Counted from the first letter of the stretch, positions 9,108-17,634 are shown. The stretch: 64,000 nucleotides of DNA from Pseudoneobacillus sp042683745 (GCF_042683745.1 NZ_JBHUJX010000036.1:62001-126000), one strand, 5' to 3'. The notes: generated from the sequence alone by a model not told the origin. A program made the numbers and translations.

Positions 9108-10304
9108 CTACACCTCCACATCATACGGCTCGTAGTCTTTGCGTAGAGGGTGACCAATCCAATCTTCCCCTAACATAATGCGGTTAAGGTTTGGATGACC
9201 TTCAAACTTAATACCTAATAGGTCATAAGCTTCACATTCAGGCCAATCCACTCCTACCCATAATGGAACTAAGGATTGTATTACTGGCTGATCACGATCA
9301 ATCTTAACTTTTAAGGCAACAGACTGGCGGTTTTTGTATGAGAATAAATGAACATATACTTCCATATGGGTTTCAAAATCTGACCCATGAATTTCTGAGA
9401 CATAATCAAAGCCTAATTGCTCATTATACTTTAAAAATTCTGCCACTTTAAAGTATGTATCCGACTTTACGACAAGAGTCGGGACATCCTTCGATAATTT
9501 ATTAATATAGGAATCTTCTAGTACATCTGTTCCTAAATGCTCTTCAATCACTTTGACATATTTGTCAAGGTATGGCTGATTTGGTGACGGAGCAGCAGGT
9601 GTTTCGCTGGCAACAGGTGCTTCGCTTCCTGCAGTCTTGGCTTTCGCAGCAGCGGCAGCAGCGGCTTTTGCTTTTGCAGCAGCAATTGCTTTCGCTTTTT
9701 CATCGTCTCCTGCAGAGGCTGTGTCGCCTCCTTGTTGAGCGGCTAATTTTGCTTTTGCAGCAGCAGCAGCCTTTGCTTTTGCAGCGGCGATCGCTTTTGC
9801 CTTTTCGTCAGCACCGGCTGGCTCACTTGCCTGAACATCTGCAGAATCACTTGCTTCGGAAGCTTGTTGCTTTGCGAGTGCAGCAGCCTTCGCTTTTGCG
9901 GCAGCAGCAGCTTTTGCTTTCGCAGCGGCGGCAGCTTTTGCTTTTTCATCTGCTCCTGCTGGCTCGCTTGTGCTTGGTGCTGCTTCAGAAGGAACGTTTT
10001 CATTTACTGAATCACTTGCTTCTCCAGCTTGTTGTTTTGCCAGTGCAGCAGCCTTTGCTTTTGCGGCAGCAGCAGCTTTTGCCTTCGCAGCAGCGGCAGC
10101 TTTTGCTTTTTCGTCAGCAGTTGCAGCTGTTGGTGCTGAAGCAGCCTCAGTAGTGCTTACTTCTGTTTCCGGCGTTTCAACTGGCGTATTTGGTGTATCA
10201 GTAGCCACTTGACCTTGTTGTTTAGCCTGCAATTTGGCTAATGCAGCAGCCTTTGCTTTCGCCGCAGCTTCCTTTTTTAACTGATCTAGATCTTTTTCAC
10301 TCAT
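9108..10304 (-). CDS. nuoC: NADH-quinone oxidoreductase subunit C with long Ala/Lys-rich N-terminal extension
   Basis: The C-terminal part (about residues 245-398) is the conserved 30 kDa subunit domain, ending with the signature ECEAYDLLGIKFEGHPNLNR followed by HPLRKDYEPYDV. The first 240 or so residues are a low-complexity extension with five Ala/Lys-rich blocks of KAKAAAAAKAKAAA type (about 14-25, 64-92, 120-147, 167-190 and 202-224), separated by acidic, Ser/Pro/Thr-rich linkers. The blocks probably form charged helices; copy number is likely prone to slippage. Similar extensions occur in other Bacillaceae NuoC proteins. The role of the extension is unknown. Confidence 0.93.
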   Translation of the reverse strand: MSEKDLDQLKKEAAAKAKAAALAKLQAKQQGQVATDTPNTPVETPETEVSTTEAASAPTAATADEKAKAAAAAKAKAAAAAKAKAAALAKQQAGEASDSVNENVPSEAAPSTSEPAGADEKAKAAAAAKAKAAAAAKAKAAALAKQQASEASDSADVQASEPAGADEKAKAIAAAKAKAAAAAKAKLAAQQGGDTASAGDDEKAKAIAAAKAKAAAAAAAKAKTAGSEAPVASETPAAPSPNQPYLDKYVKVIEEHLGTDVLEDSYINKLSKDVPTLVVKSDTYFKVAEFLKYNEQLGFDYVSEIHGSDFETHMEVYVHLFSYKNRQSVALKVKIDRDQPVIQSLVPLWVGVDWPECEAYDLLGIKFEGHPNLNRIMLGEDWIGHPLRKDYEPYDVEV

Positions 10305-10307
10305 GGA

Positions 10308-10820
10308 TTAGATCACCTTCTTCCCAGTTTTCGCCTCGTATCGAATCTTTTCCCTTAATTTATTGATACCATAAATTAAAGCAGCTGGGTTTGGCGGACA
10401 ACCTGGTATATACACATCAACCGGTACAATTTGGTCCACACCTTTAACAACTGAATAAGATTTTACGTAAGGACCACCTGCAGTAGCACATGAGCCCATG
10501 GCAATAACCCATTTTGGCTCCGGCATCTGATCGTACAAACGACGTAGAACTGGCGCCATTTTTTTCGTCACTGTACCAGATACAATCATACAATCTGATT
10601 GTCGTGGAGAGTTTCTGAAAATCGTTCCGAAACGGTCCAAGTCATAATGCGCTCCACCGGTACCCATCATTTCGATTGCACAACAAGCAAGACCAAAAGT
10701 CATCGGCCAAATCGAATTACTTCTAGCCCAAGCTTTGACCTGCTCTAATGTCGTCATAAATACACTGCGCTTCAATTCTTCTAATTCAAGCTGTGAAATA
10801 TTGTCTATTTTTAAATCCAT
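10308..10820 (-). CDS. nuoB: NADH-quinone oxidoreductase subunit B
   Basis: Peripheral-arm subunit carrying the N2 [4Fe-4S] cluster next to the quinone site. The cysteines are visible in LACCAIEMMG, GSCATAGG and PGCPPNP. I place the start at MDLKIDN (170 residues) rather than an upstream ATG at 10841, because GAAGGTG lies just before 10820 and Bacillus NuoB begins MDLK. The gene overlaps the end of nuoA by 10 nt, implying translational coupling. Confidence 0.96.
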   Translation of the reverse strand: MDLKIDNISQLELEELKRSVFMTTLEQVKAWARSNSIWPMTFGLACCAIEMMGTGGAHYDLDRFGTIFRNSPRQSDCMIVSGTVTKKMAPVLRRLYDQMPEPKWVIAMGSCATAGGPYVKSYSVVKGVDQIVPVDVYIPGCPPNPAALIYGINKLREKIRYEAKTGKKVI

Positions 10821-11185
10821 TTTAACACCTTCTTCTTCCATGCATAGACAAGTCCAATCATGAGCATTACTACAAATATAGTCATCTCAATAAGTGCAAA
10901 AATCCCAAGTTTATCGTATGCTACTGCCCAAGGATATAAAAACACTGTTTCTACATCAAAAATAACAAACATTAGGGCAAAAATATAATAGCGGACATTG
11001 AACTGTACCCTTGAATCGTGGAATGGTTCAATACCGCTCTCATATGTGGTGTACTTCGCCTCACTCGGCTTATAAGGGCGTAACAGCTTACCTAGAAAAA
11101 GCGCCACCACAGGCAACAAAACCCCGAGACATAGGAACACAAATACCATCAGATAGTTATTCTGATATAAATTCAATAGCTCCAT
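10811..11185 (-). CDS. nuoA: NADH-quinone oxidoreductase subunit A
   Basis: First gene of the complex I operon, encoding a 124-residue membrane subunit with three transmembrane helices. Conserved family features include YESGIEPFHDSRVQFNVRYYI (around 49-69) and FVIFDVETVFLYPWA (around 74-88). A GGAGGGG ribosome binding site lies 5 nt before the ATG. The likely SigA promoter is at 11239-11267, giving a leader of about 45 nt. Confidence 0.96.
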   Translation of the reverse strand: MELLNLYQNNYLMVFVFLCLGVLLPVVALFLGKLLRPYKPSEAKYTTYESGIEPFHDSRVQFNVRYYIFALMFVIFDVETVFLYPWAVAYDKLGIFALIEMTIFVVMLMIGLVYAWKKKVLKWI

Positions 11186-11238
11186 GCCATCCCCTCCAAT
11201 GTTGTAAAATTTCCACCTTTATAATTGTAACCGAATAC

Positions 11239-11267
11239 ATTATATCATTGTTACAATTACGTGTCGA
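11239..11267 (-). promoter_or_regulatory. SigA promoter of the nuo operon
   Basis: On the minus strand TCGACA is followed by a 17-nt spacer and a perfect TATAAT. This is five of six bases at -35 and six of six at -10, with ideal spacing. It lies about 55-80 nt upstream of the nuoA start, in the gap between atpC and nuoA, with no competing gene. Confidence 0.75.
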
Positions 11268-11485
11268 CAAGCCATTATCATATATTGGGATTTCTCACTT
11301 TAAGCAAAAATTTAATTTTCAAAGTGCTCTTGATGCTAGAATCGATCGTGGCTTGCCAATTCTATTAAACCGTAAAAAACCTTTTTAGTAAGTGAGGTTT
11401 GTCAACATTGAACAGTTTTTCGCCGAAATTTGTCGATTTCAGAAAAAAAACGATTCTTTCTTTGATTTATTTAGCAGCCTACTAA

Positions 11486-11580
11486 ATATATCCGTCTAGT
11501 TTTACGATATATCCGTTCGGATCTCCATTATATCCGCCGTGTTTCTAAATATATCCGTCCAAAACCTAAATATATCCGCG
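11486..11580. repeat. Five-unit ATATCCG array with exact 21-bp period
   Basis: ATATCCG begins at 11488, 11509, 11530, 11551 and 11572, five times at exactly 21 bp. The intervening bases are mostly not conserved, apart from a tendency to A/T just before each motif. The array fills the space between the nuo promoter and the atp operon terminator. A second array with the same period lies at 21700-21815. Two helical turns per unit suggest a protein bound on one DNA face; this is inference. Confidence 0.8.
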
Positions 11581-11639
11581 CTTATCAAAAATCTGACACA
11601 TTTCTACCATGTTATGAATCACAAACGCACTCTATTTCC

Positions 11640-11672
11640 AAAAAAACACCTCTGGCACAAAGCCAGAGGTGT
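11640..11672 (-). terminator. Rho-independent terminator of the atp operon
   Basis: A perfect 11-bp stem ACACCTCTGGC/GCCAGAGGTGT with a 5-nt loop lies just after the atpC stop. On the minus strand it is followed by TTTTTTTGG. This is a textbook intrinsic terminator. Confidence 0.92.
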
Positions 11673-11682
11673 TTCACTTGTT

Positions 11683-12090
11683 TTAGAATTTTTTCTCCAC
11701 AATGGAAAGGCGATTGATTGCGCGTTGAAGAGCGAGTTCCGCACGTTTGAAATCGACATTTGCTTGCTTCGACTCACGTAAGCGTTTCTCGGCACGTTCT
11801 TTTGCACGTAAAGCACGTTCTGCATCAATTTCGCTAGATTGCTCTGCGGATTGAGCTAAAATCGTTACTTTATCAGGGCGGACTTCCAAGAAGCCTCCAC
11901 TAACTGCAACGTAATCTGTACTAGCGCCGTTAATTAAACGAACGACACCAATTTGTAACGGCGCAACCATTGGAATATGTCCAGCTAGAATACCTAACTC
12001 GCCGCTACCGGCCTTCGTACTGACCATTTCCACATCGGATTCATACACCGGGCCATCAGGAGTAACAACACTGACATTAATCGTCTTCAT
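11683..12090 (-). CDS. atpC: ATP synthase epsilon subunit
   Basis: Central-stalk subunit of F1 that couples rotation to catalysis and inhibits ATP hydrolysis. The 135 residues comprise an N-terminal beta-sandwich (about 1-85, with LGILAGHIPMVAPL near 33-46) and a C-terminal helical hairpin rich in Ala, Arg and Glu. It is the last gene of the operon, 20 nt after atpD, with a strong terminator directly behind it. Length is typical of Bacillus. Confidence 0.97.
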   Translation of the reverse strand: MKTINVSVVTPDGPVYESDVEMVSTKAGSGELGILAGHIPMVAPLQIGVVRLINGASTDYVAVSGGFLEVRPDKVTILAQSAEQSSEIDAERALRAKERAEKRLRESKQANVDFKRAELALQRAINRLSIVEKKF

Positions 12091-12111
12091 TTTTTACCCT
12101 CCTGACTCGTT

Positions 12112-13533
12112 TTAAACCTCTACACCCATCTTTTTAGCATTTTCGATTACTTCTTCGATGCGTCCAACTAGGCGGAATGCATCTTCTGGAAGATGATCAT
12201 ATTTACCTTCAAGGATTTCCTTGAAGCCTTTAACTGTTTCTTTAACTGGCACGTAAGAACCTTTTTGACCTGTAAACTGTTCAGCAACGTGGAAGTTTTG
12301 AGATAAGAAGAATTGGATACGACGCGCACGGTGTACAACTAATTTATCTTCATCAGATAACTCGTCCATACCTAAGATTGCGATAATATCTTGTAATTCT
12401 CTATAACGTTGTAATGTTTGTTGCACTTGACGAGACACTGAATAGTGCTCTTCACCAACGATATCAGGTGACAATGCACGTGAAGTTGATGCAAGTGGAT
12501 CCACCGCAGGGTAGATACCCATCTCAGAAAGTTTACGCTCTAAGTTTGTTGTTGCATCTAAGTGAGCGAATGTCGTTGCTGGAGCCGGATCCGTATAGTC
12601 ATCGGCAGGAACGTAAATCGCTTGGATTGATGTAACAGAACCTACGTTAGTAGATGTGATACGCTCTTGTAATTTACCCATTTCTGTAGCAAGAGTTGGT
12701 TGGTAACCTACGGCAGAAGGCATACGGCCTAATAACGCAGAAACCTCAGAACCTGCTTGTGTGAAACGGAAGATGTTATCCATGAAGAATAAAACGTCTT
12801 GTCCTTGCTCATCACGGAAATATTCAGCCATTGTTAAACCAGTTAGAGCAACACGCATACGAGCTCCAGGTGGTTCGTTCATTTGTCCGAATACCATCGC
12901 TGTTTGCTTGATAACTCCAGAATCAGTCATCTCGTGGTAAAGGTCATTTCCTTCACGAGTACGCTCACCTACACCAGCGAATACTGAGATACCGCTGTGC
13001 TCTTGAGCGATGTTGTTGATTAATTCTTGGATTAATACTGTTTTACCTACACCGGCACCACCGAATAGACCGATTTTTCCACCTTTAATATATGGAGCAA
13101 GAAGGTCTACTACTTTAATTCCTGTTTCAAGGATTTCTACTTCTGTAGAAAGTTGGTCGAATGTAGGAGCATCTCTATGGATCGAGTCACGACGTGCTTC
13201 AGCAGGGATTTCGTCTGCTAAGTCAATCGCTTCCCCTAATACGTTAAATACACGACCTAATGTTACATCTCCAACTGGAACAGAAATCGGTTTCCCTGTA
13301 TCTTCTGCTTCAATACCACGAGTAACACCGTCAGTGGAAGCCATCGCGATCGTACGAACTGTATCATCACCTAAATGAAGGGCTACTTCAAGAGTTAAGT
13401 TGATGTCAACTTCTGATTCGTTACGCGCTTTATGATTAATTACTAATGCGTTATAAATCTCAGGTAATTGACCGTTTTCGAACTTTACGTCAATAACTGG
13501 ACCCATAACTTGAAGAACGCGTCCTTTGTTCAT
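12112..13533 (-). CDS. atpD: ATP synthase beta subunit (catalytic)
   Basis: Catalytic F1 subunit, 473 residues. The Walker A motif GGAGVGKT is at about 158-165 and the ATP-synthase signature PAVDPLASTS is present. I place the start at MNKGRVLQ because AGGAGGG lies 6 nt before it; the upstream ATG at 13557 has no ribosome binding site and would add eight non-conserved residues. No abnormality. Confidence 0.97.
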   Translation of the reverse strand: MNKGRVLQVMGPVIDVKFENGQLPEIYNALVINHKARNESEVDINLTLEVALHLGDDTVRTIAMASTDGVTRGIEAEDTGKPISVPVGDVTLGRVFNVLGEAIDLADEIPAEARRDSIHRDAPTFDQLSTEVEILETGIKVVDLLAPYIKGGKIGLFGGAGVGKTVLIQELINNIAQEHSGISVFAGVGERTREGNDLYHEMTDSGVIKQTAMVFGQMNEPPGARMRVALTGLTMAEYFRDEQGQDVLFFMDNIFRFTQAGSEVSALLGRMPSAVGYQPTLATEMGKLQERITSTNVGSVTSIQAIYVPADDYTDPAPATTFAHLDATTNLERKLSEMGIYPAVDPLASTSRALSPDIVGEEHYSVSRQVQQTLQRYRELQDIIAILGMDELSDEDKLVVHRARRIQFFLSQNFHVAEQFTGQKGSYVPVKETVKGFKEILEGKYDHLPEDAFRLVGRIEEVIENAKKMGVEV

Positions 13534-13628
13534 CGTTTTCCCTCCTAACGTACTCATTACAAGAAAGGCGAGAAGGAGCCGAGCGGGGTCCTTCTGCCTG
13601 AATAAATTTTGAATTGTCTAGCTTTTCG

Positions 13629-14486
13629 CTATTCTAGTGCTGAAGCTCCACCAACGATCTCAGTGATCTCTTGAGTGATAGCTGCTTGACGTGCACGGTT
13701 ATAGCTAAGGCTTAGGGAATTAATTAATTCCTTCGCATTGTCTGTTGCATTTTTCATTGCCGTCATACGGGCCGCATGTTCACTAGCTTTACTATCTAAT
13801 AAAGCACCGTAAATTAAGCTTTCCGCATACTGTGGAAGGAGAACTTCTAAAATCTCTTCCGCAGAAGGCTCAAATTCATAAGATGTTAACTTAGATGAAG
13901 AAGCAATATCCGTAAGCGGTAAAACTTTCTTATCTGTTACATCTTGTTGAATCGCACTGACGTAATGACTGTAGTACATATATAATTCATCAATGGTTCC
14001 ATCTGCAAACATACCAACGGTTTTGCTGGCAATATCCTTAATATCAGTAAAGCTTGGAAGATCAGCTACACCGACTGTTTCAAGGACAACGGACATTCCA
14101 CGTTTTGTGAAAAAGTCACGAGCCATACGTCCGATAGCAATAACTGCAAACTCATCATTTGATTTATGACGTTTTTGTATCGTTTGGTAAACTTGGCGTA
14201 ATACGTTACTGTTGTAACCACCGCATAAACCACGATCCGATGTGATTACTATATAACCTGTTTTCTTCACAGGACGAGTAACAAGCATTGGATGAGATAC
14301 ATCCTTACTACCAATAGCTATAGAAGAAGTAACCTCTTGAATTTTGTCCATGTAAGGGACGAATGATTTCGCATTCGTAACTGCACGACTCCACTTTGCT
14401 GAGTATACCATTTCCATCGCTTTAGTAATTTGGCTTGTCTTTTTTGTGGAAACAATCCGTGATTTTATATCGCGTAATGATGCCAT
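13629..14486 (-). CDS. atpG: ATP synthase gamma subunit
   Basis: Rotor shaft subunit of F1, 285 residues, with the conserved N-terminal helix MASLRDIKSRIVSTKKTSQITKAM and the C-terminal helix ending ITQEITEIVGGASALE, the family signature. The 95-nt gap to atpD contains TGTCTAGC followed by TTTTCGCT, which may be the deletion scar of a family C repeat. The 165-nt gap to atpA holds a complete family C repeat. Confidence 0.97.
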   Translation of the reverse strand: MASLRDIKSRIVSTKKTSQITKAMEMVYSAKWSRAVTNAKSFVPYMDKIQEVTSSIAIGSKDVSHPMLVTRPVKKTGYIVITSDRGLCGGYNSNVLRQVYQTIQKRHKSNDEFAVIAIGRMARDFFTKRGMSVVLETVGVADLPSFTDIKDIASKTVGMFADGTIDELYMYYSHYVSAIQQDVTDKKVLPLTDIASSSKLTSYEFEPSAEEILEVLLPQYAESLIYGALLDSKASEHAARMTAMKNATDNAKELINSLSLSYNRARQAAITQEITEIVGGASALE

Positions 14487-14526
14487 AAGTTCTCACCACC
14501 CTTACTCAAGTTTATTAGCCCCATAT

Positions 14527-14647
14527 TGTCTAGCTCCGGCGGCTAGCCCCTCGAGGTCAAAAGCCAATCCGTCAAGAAGGTAAAGAACAACCTTCATGCC
14601 GGCTCGTCTTTTGCTTGTCGGGGCTGAGCAAGCCGCCTCCGCTTTTC
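14527..14647. repeat. Family C repeat inside the atp operon (between atpA and atpG)
   Basis: A full-length element running from TGTCTAGCTCC to CCGCTTTTC. The central hairpin GAAGGT/ACCTTC encloses an AAAGAACA loop (from 14582); outer arms GCTAGCCCCTCGAGGTC and GCTTGTCGGGGCTGAGC pair imperfectly. Transcription of atpG, atpD and atpC must pass through it, so it cannot be an efficient terminator in this orientation. Confidence 0.85.
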
Positions 14648-14651
14648 ATAA

Positions 14652-16160
14652 TTACTCAGATACTACGAACGTCTTTTTAAACGCGTTAATCGCAGCAGCC
14701 ATATCTTCATCAGATGGAAGATCTTTTGTATTCACAATATGGTCTAACAACGCTTTTTGGTTGTGGTCTAACCATGTTAAGAATTCAGCTTCGAAACGAC
14801 GAATATCTTGAACTGGAACATCATCTAAGAAGCCGCGTGTTAATGCATAAAGTATCGCTACTTGCTTCTCAACTTTTAATGGCTTATTTAGATCTTGTTT
14901 TAATACTTCAACTGTACGAGCTCCACGGTTAAGTTTTGCTTGAGTTGCTTTATCAAGGTCAGATCCGAATTGAGCAAATGATTCCAATTCACGGAAAGAA
15001 GCTAGATCTAGACGCAGTGTACCTGCTACCTTTTTCATCGCTTTAATCTGTGCAGATCCACCTACACGGGATACGGATAAACCAGCGTTGATAGCCGGAC
15101 GTACACCGGAGAAGAATAAATCTGATTGTAAGAAAATTTGTCCATCTGTGATGGAAATAACGTTTGTTGGAATGTAAGCAGAAACGTCACCAGCTTGAGT
15201 TTCGATAAATGGAAGTGCAGTGATTGAACCAGCACCTAAAGTATCGTTAATCTTAGCGGCACGCTCTAACAAACGGCTGTGTAAGTAGAATACATCCCCT
15301 GGATATGCTTCACGACCTGGAGGACGACGTAATAATAGTGAAAGCTCACGGTAAGCCGCAGCTTGTTTGGATAAATCATCATATACGACAAGCACGTGAC
15401 GGCCATTGTACATGAATTCTTCACCCATTGTTACCCCAGCATAAGGTGCTAAGAATAACATTGGAGCTGGTTGAGAAGCAGATGCTGTTACAACGATTGT
15501 GTAATCTAATGCACCATGCTTACGTAACATTTCTACTGCGTTACGAACAGTTGATTCTTTTTGACCGATGGCAACATAAATACATACCATGTTTTGGTCT
15601 CTTTGGTTAAGAATCGTATCGATCGCAACAGATGTTTTACCTGTTTGACGGTCACCGATAATTAACTCACGTTGTCCACGTCCGATCGGAACTAAAGCGT
15701 CAATCGCTTTAATACCAGTTTGAAGTGGTTCATGAACAGATTTACGAGCCATTACACCAGGTGCAAGAGCTTCGATTGGTCTAGTTTTCGTTGTGTTGAT
15801 TGGGCCTAAGCCATCAACTGGTTGTCCTAGAGGGTTCACAACACGTCCGATTAACTCGTCACCAACTGGAACCTCCATGATACGACCTGTACGACGAACT
15901 TCGTCACCTTCTTTAATATCTGTGAAAGGACCAAGGATAATAATACCGACGTTATTTTCTTCAAGGTTTTGTGCCATACCCATAACGCCATTTGAAAATT
16001 CAACAAGTTCTCCAGCCATGACATTGTCGAGGCCATGAGCACGAGCGATACCGTCCCCAACTTGGATAACCGTACCTACATCACTCACTTGAATTTCCGA
16101 CTGATAGTTTTCAATTTGCTTTTTAATCAGCGCACTAATTTCTTCAGCTTTGATGCTCAT
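14652..16160 (-). CDS. atpA: ATP synthase alpha subunit
   Basis: Non-catalytic nucleotide-binding F1 subunit, 502 residues, with Walker A GDRQTGKT near residue 169 and the signature PAINAGLSVSRVGG. The start is set at MSIKAEEIS (16160), preceded by AGGGGTG at 6 nt; an ATG three codons upstream is unlikely. It lies 24 nt after atpH. The family C element begins immediately after the stop. Confidence 0.97.
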   Translation of the reverse strand: MSIKAEEISALIKKQIENYQSEIQVSDVGTVIQVGDGIARAHGLDNVMAGELVEFSNGVMGMAQNLEENNVGIIILGPFTDIKEGDEVRRTGRIMEVPVGDELIGRVVNPLGQPVDGLGPINTTKTRPIEALAPGVMARKSVHEPLQTGIKAIDALVPIGRGQRELIIGDRQTGKTSVAIDTILNQRDQNMVCIYVAIGQKESTVRNAVEMLRKHGALDYTIVVTASASQPAPMLFLAPYAGVTMGEEFMYNGRHVLVVYDDLSKQAAAYRELSLLLRRPPGREAYPGDVFYLHSRLLERAAKINDTLGAGSITALPFIETQAGDVSAYIPTNVISITDGQIFLQSDLFFSGVRPAINAGLSVSRVGGSAQIKAMKKVAGTLRLDLASFRELESFAQFGSDLDKATQAKLNRGARTVEVLKQDLNKPLKVEKQVAILYALTRGFLDDVPVQDIRRFEAEFLTWLDHNQKALLDHIVNTKDLPSDEDMAAAINAFKKTFVVSE

Positions 16161-16184
16161 GAGTTTCACCCCTATCTTCGAAAT

Positions 16185-16721
16185 CTATCCTAACAATTTA
16201 CGTTCTAAACGTTCTAGCTTACCACGTAAGCTACCGTCAAAAATGCGATTCCCAATTCGTAGCTTTATGCCACCAAGTAATTCAGAATCAACAATGTTTT
16301 CAATGCGTAGTGATTTTTTACCAACCTTCGCTGCAAATGTTGCGGATAAACCTTCTTGTTCTGCTTCTGTTAACGGACGAATGCTGTACACAGTTGCTTC
16401 TGCAATACCACGCTCTTCATTCGATAACTCCACAAAATAATTAACTACATCCGCGATTTGATCTTCGCGATGGCGATCAATTAAGATCATTAAAGTATTC
16501 AATACAAATGAATTCACTTGAGAAAAAGATTCTTTAATAATCTCTTTCTTCTTTGCAATTGATACTTTAGGAGATTTTAATACGGCAGTTAGATCACTAG
16601 AATGAGTTAAAACTTCTTTAACTACACGAAGTTCTTCTTCCATTTGATCTAGAAGATTATTTTCCTTCGATAACTGGAAAAGAGCCAACGCATAGCGCTT
16701 TGCTACCGTAGAATTGCTCAT
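16185..16721 (-). CDS. atpH: ATP synthase delta subunit
   Basis: Peripheral-stalk subunit (OSCP homologue) joining F1 to the b subunits. The 178 residues include the N-terminal VAKRYALALFQLSKE and the C-terminal signature LRIENIVDSELLGGIKLRIGN. The start overlaps the end of atpF by 4 nt. Normal length. Confidence 0.96.
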   Translation of the reverse strand: MSNSTVAKRYALALFQLSKENNLLDQMEEELRVVKEVLTHSSDLTAVLKSPKVSIAKKKEIIKESFSQVNSFVLNTLMILIDRHREDQIADVVNYFVELSNEERGIAEATVYSIRPLTEAEQEGLSATFAAKVGKKSLRIENIVDSELLGGIKLRIGNRIFDGSLRGKLERLERKLLG

Positions 16722-17251
16722 CGCCCTTCTCCTGCCTCTTGGATATATTCATTAATTAATTTTTCTTGGTCAGCTGCACTTAGTTCTTTCTCAATTACTT
16801 TAGAAGCAATTAATACAGAAAGGCTTGCAACTTGGTCGCGAATAGCTGCGACTGCTTGTTCTTTTTGTTGTTCGATTTCACGTTTCGCTGCTTCTTTCAC
16901 ACGCTCTGATTCTGCACGTGCAGCCACGATGATTTCTTCACGTTGAACATCGCCTTGTTTTTTCGCGTTTTCAATTAATTCATGCGCTTCTTGACGAGCT
17001 TGCTTTAAAAGTTCACGTTGTTCTTCTAAAAGCTTGCTTGTTTCTTTACGGCTTTGTTCAGCCGCATTGATTTCGCCAGCAATATGCTCTTCACGCTGTT
17101 TCATGATGCCCATTAAAGGACCCCATGCGAATATTCTAAGCAGTACTAACAAGATAATGAACATAACGAGCTGGAACACAATGTCTCCACCGTTTATTTT
17201 ACCTAGGCCAGCTTCTGCTGCACCTAAAACAAAATGACTTGTCATCACCAC
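16718..17251 (-). CDS. atpF: ATP synthase b subunit
   Basis: Peripheral-stalk subunit with one N-terminal transmembrane helix (about 24-45, GGDIVFQLVMFIILLVLLRIF) and a long, charged coiled coil from about 55 onwards. It has 177 residues if translation starts at the GTG at 17251, which lies 7 nt after AAGGGAG; a downstream ATG at 17245 would shorten it by two residues. A 170-nt gap with a large hairpin separates it from atpE. Confidence 0.95.
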   Translation of the reverse strand: MVMTSHFVLGAAEAGLGKINGGDIVFQLVMFIILLVLLRIFAWGPLMGIMKQREEHIAGEINAAEQSRKETSKLLEEQRELLKQARQEAHELIENAKKQGDVQREEIIVAARAESERVKEAAKREIEQQKEQAVAAIRDQVASLSVLIASKVIEKELSAADQEKLINEYIQEAGEGR

Positions 17252-17338
17252 AGGTTCACTCCCTTCAAGAGTCTTACCCTTTTTAAAAACAGGGTGAATA
17301 TATCAATCTGATTATTTTCAAGTTTGTGGACATAAAGG

Positions 17339-17402
17339 AATGGCGAAGGTTCTCATGGGAAAAACGCAAGACCGCTTTTCCTCGGAATGATCTCCGCCAT
17401 TT
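17339..17402 (-). other. Long imperfect hairpin between atpE and atpF
   Basis: AATGGCG and GGGAAAA on the left side match TTTTCC and CGCCATT on the right, forming an imperfect stem of roughly 25 bp around a short GC-rich loop. On the transcript it lies about 20 nt after the atpE stop and is not followed by a U-tract. It could stabilise the atpE 3' end or weaken read-through, helping make many c subunits; this role is inference. Confidence 0.5.
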
Positions 17403-17421
17403 TTGAACATTTTTTTATAAA

Positions 17422-17634
17422 TTATTGACCTTGTACCATGAACGCGATAACAACCGCGATGATAGGAATCGCCTCAACTAACGCAACCCCGATGAACATT
17501 GTAGTTTGAAGCATACCACGAGCTTCTGGTTGGCGAGCCATACCTTCAACTGTTTTAGAAACGATAAGACCGTTACCGATACCTGCACCTAGTGCCGCTA
17601 AACCGATTGCAATTGCTGCTGCTAATAGACCCAT
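17422..17634 (-). CDS. atpE: ATP synthase c subunit (proteolipid ring)
   Basis: A 70-residue two-helix hairpin protein that forms the rotating Fo ring. The proton-carrying carboxylate is Glu54 in ALVEAIPI; the polar loop has ARQPEARG (33-40). GLAALGAGIGNG (11-22) is the glycine-rich packing helix. There are no Na+-site signatures that I can recognise, so a proton ring is expected. A GGAGGAAAC ribosome binding site precedes the ATG. Confidence 0.97.
   Translation of the reverse strand: MGLLAAAIAIGLAALGAGIGNGLIVSKTVEGMARQPEARGMLQTTMFIGVALVEAIPIIAVVIAFMVQGQ

Noticed and set aside
9572..10212. Plus-strand open frames rich in Leu/Gln or Ala/Phe opposite nuoC
   Set aside because: They are the reverse frames of the Ala/Lys block repeats in nuoC, with no ribosome binding site and single-residue-biased composition.
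11486..11580. Possible CRISPR-like array
   Set aside because: The conserved core is only 7 bp with a 21-bp period, far too short for CRISPR repeats and spacers; no cas gene is present.
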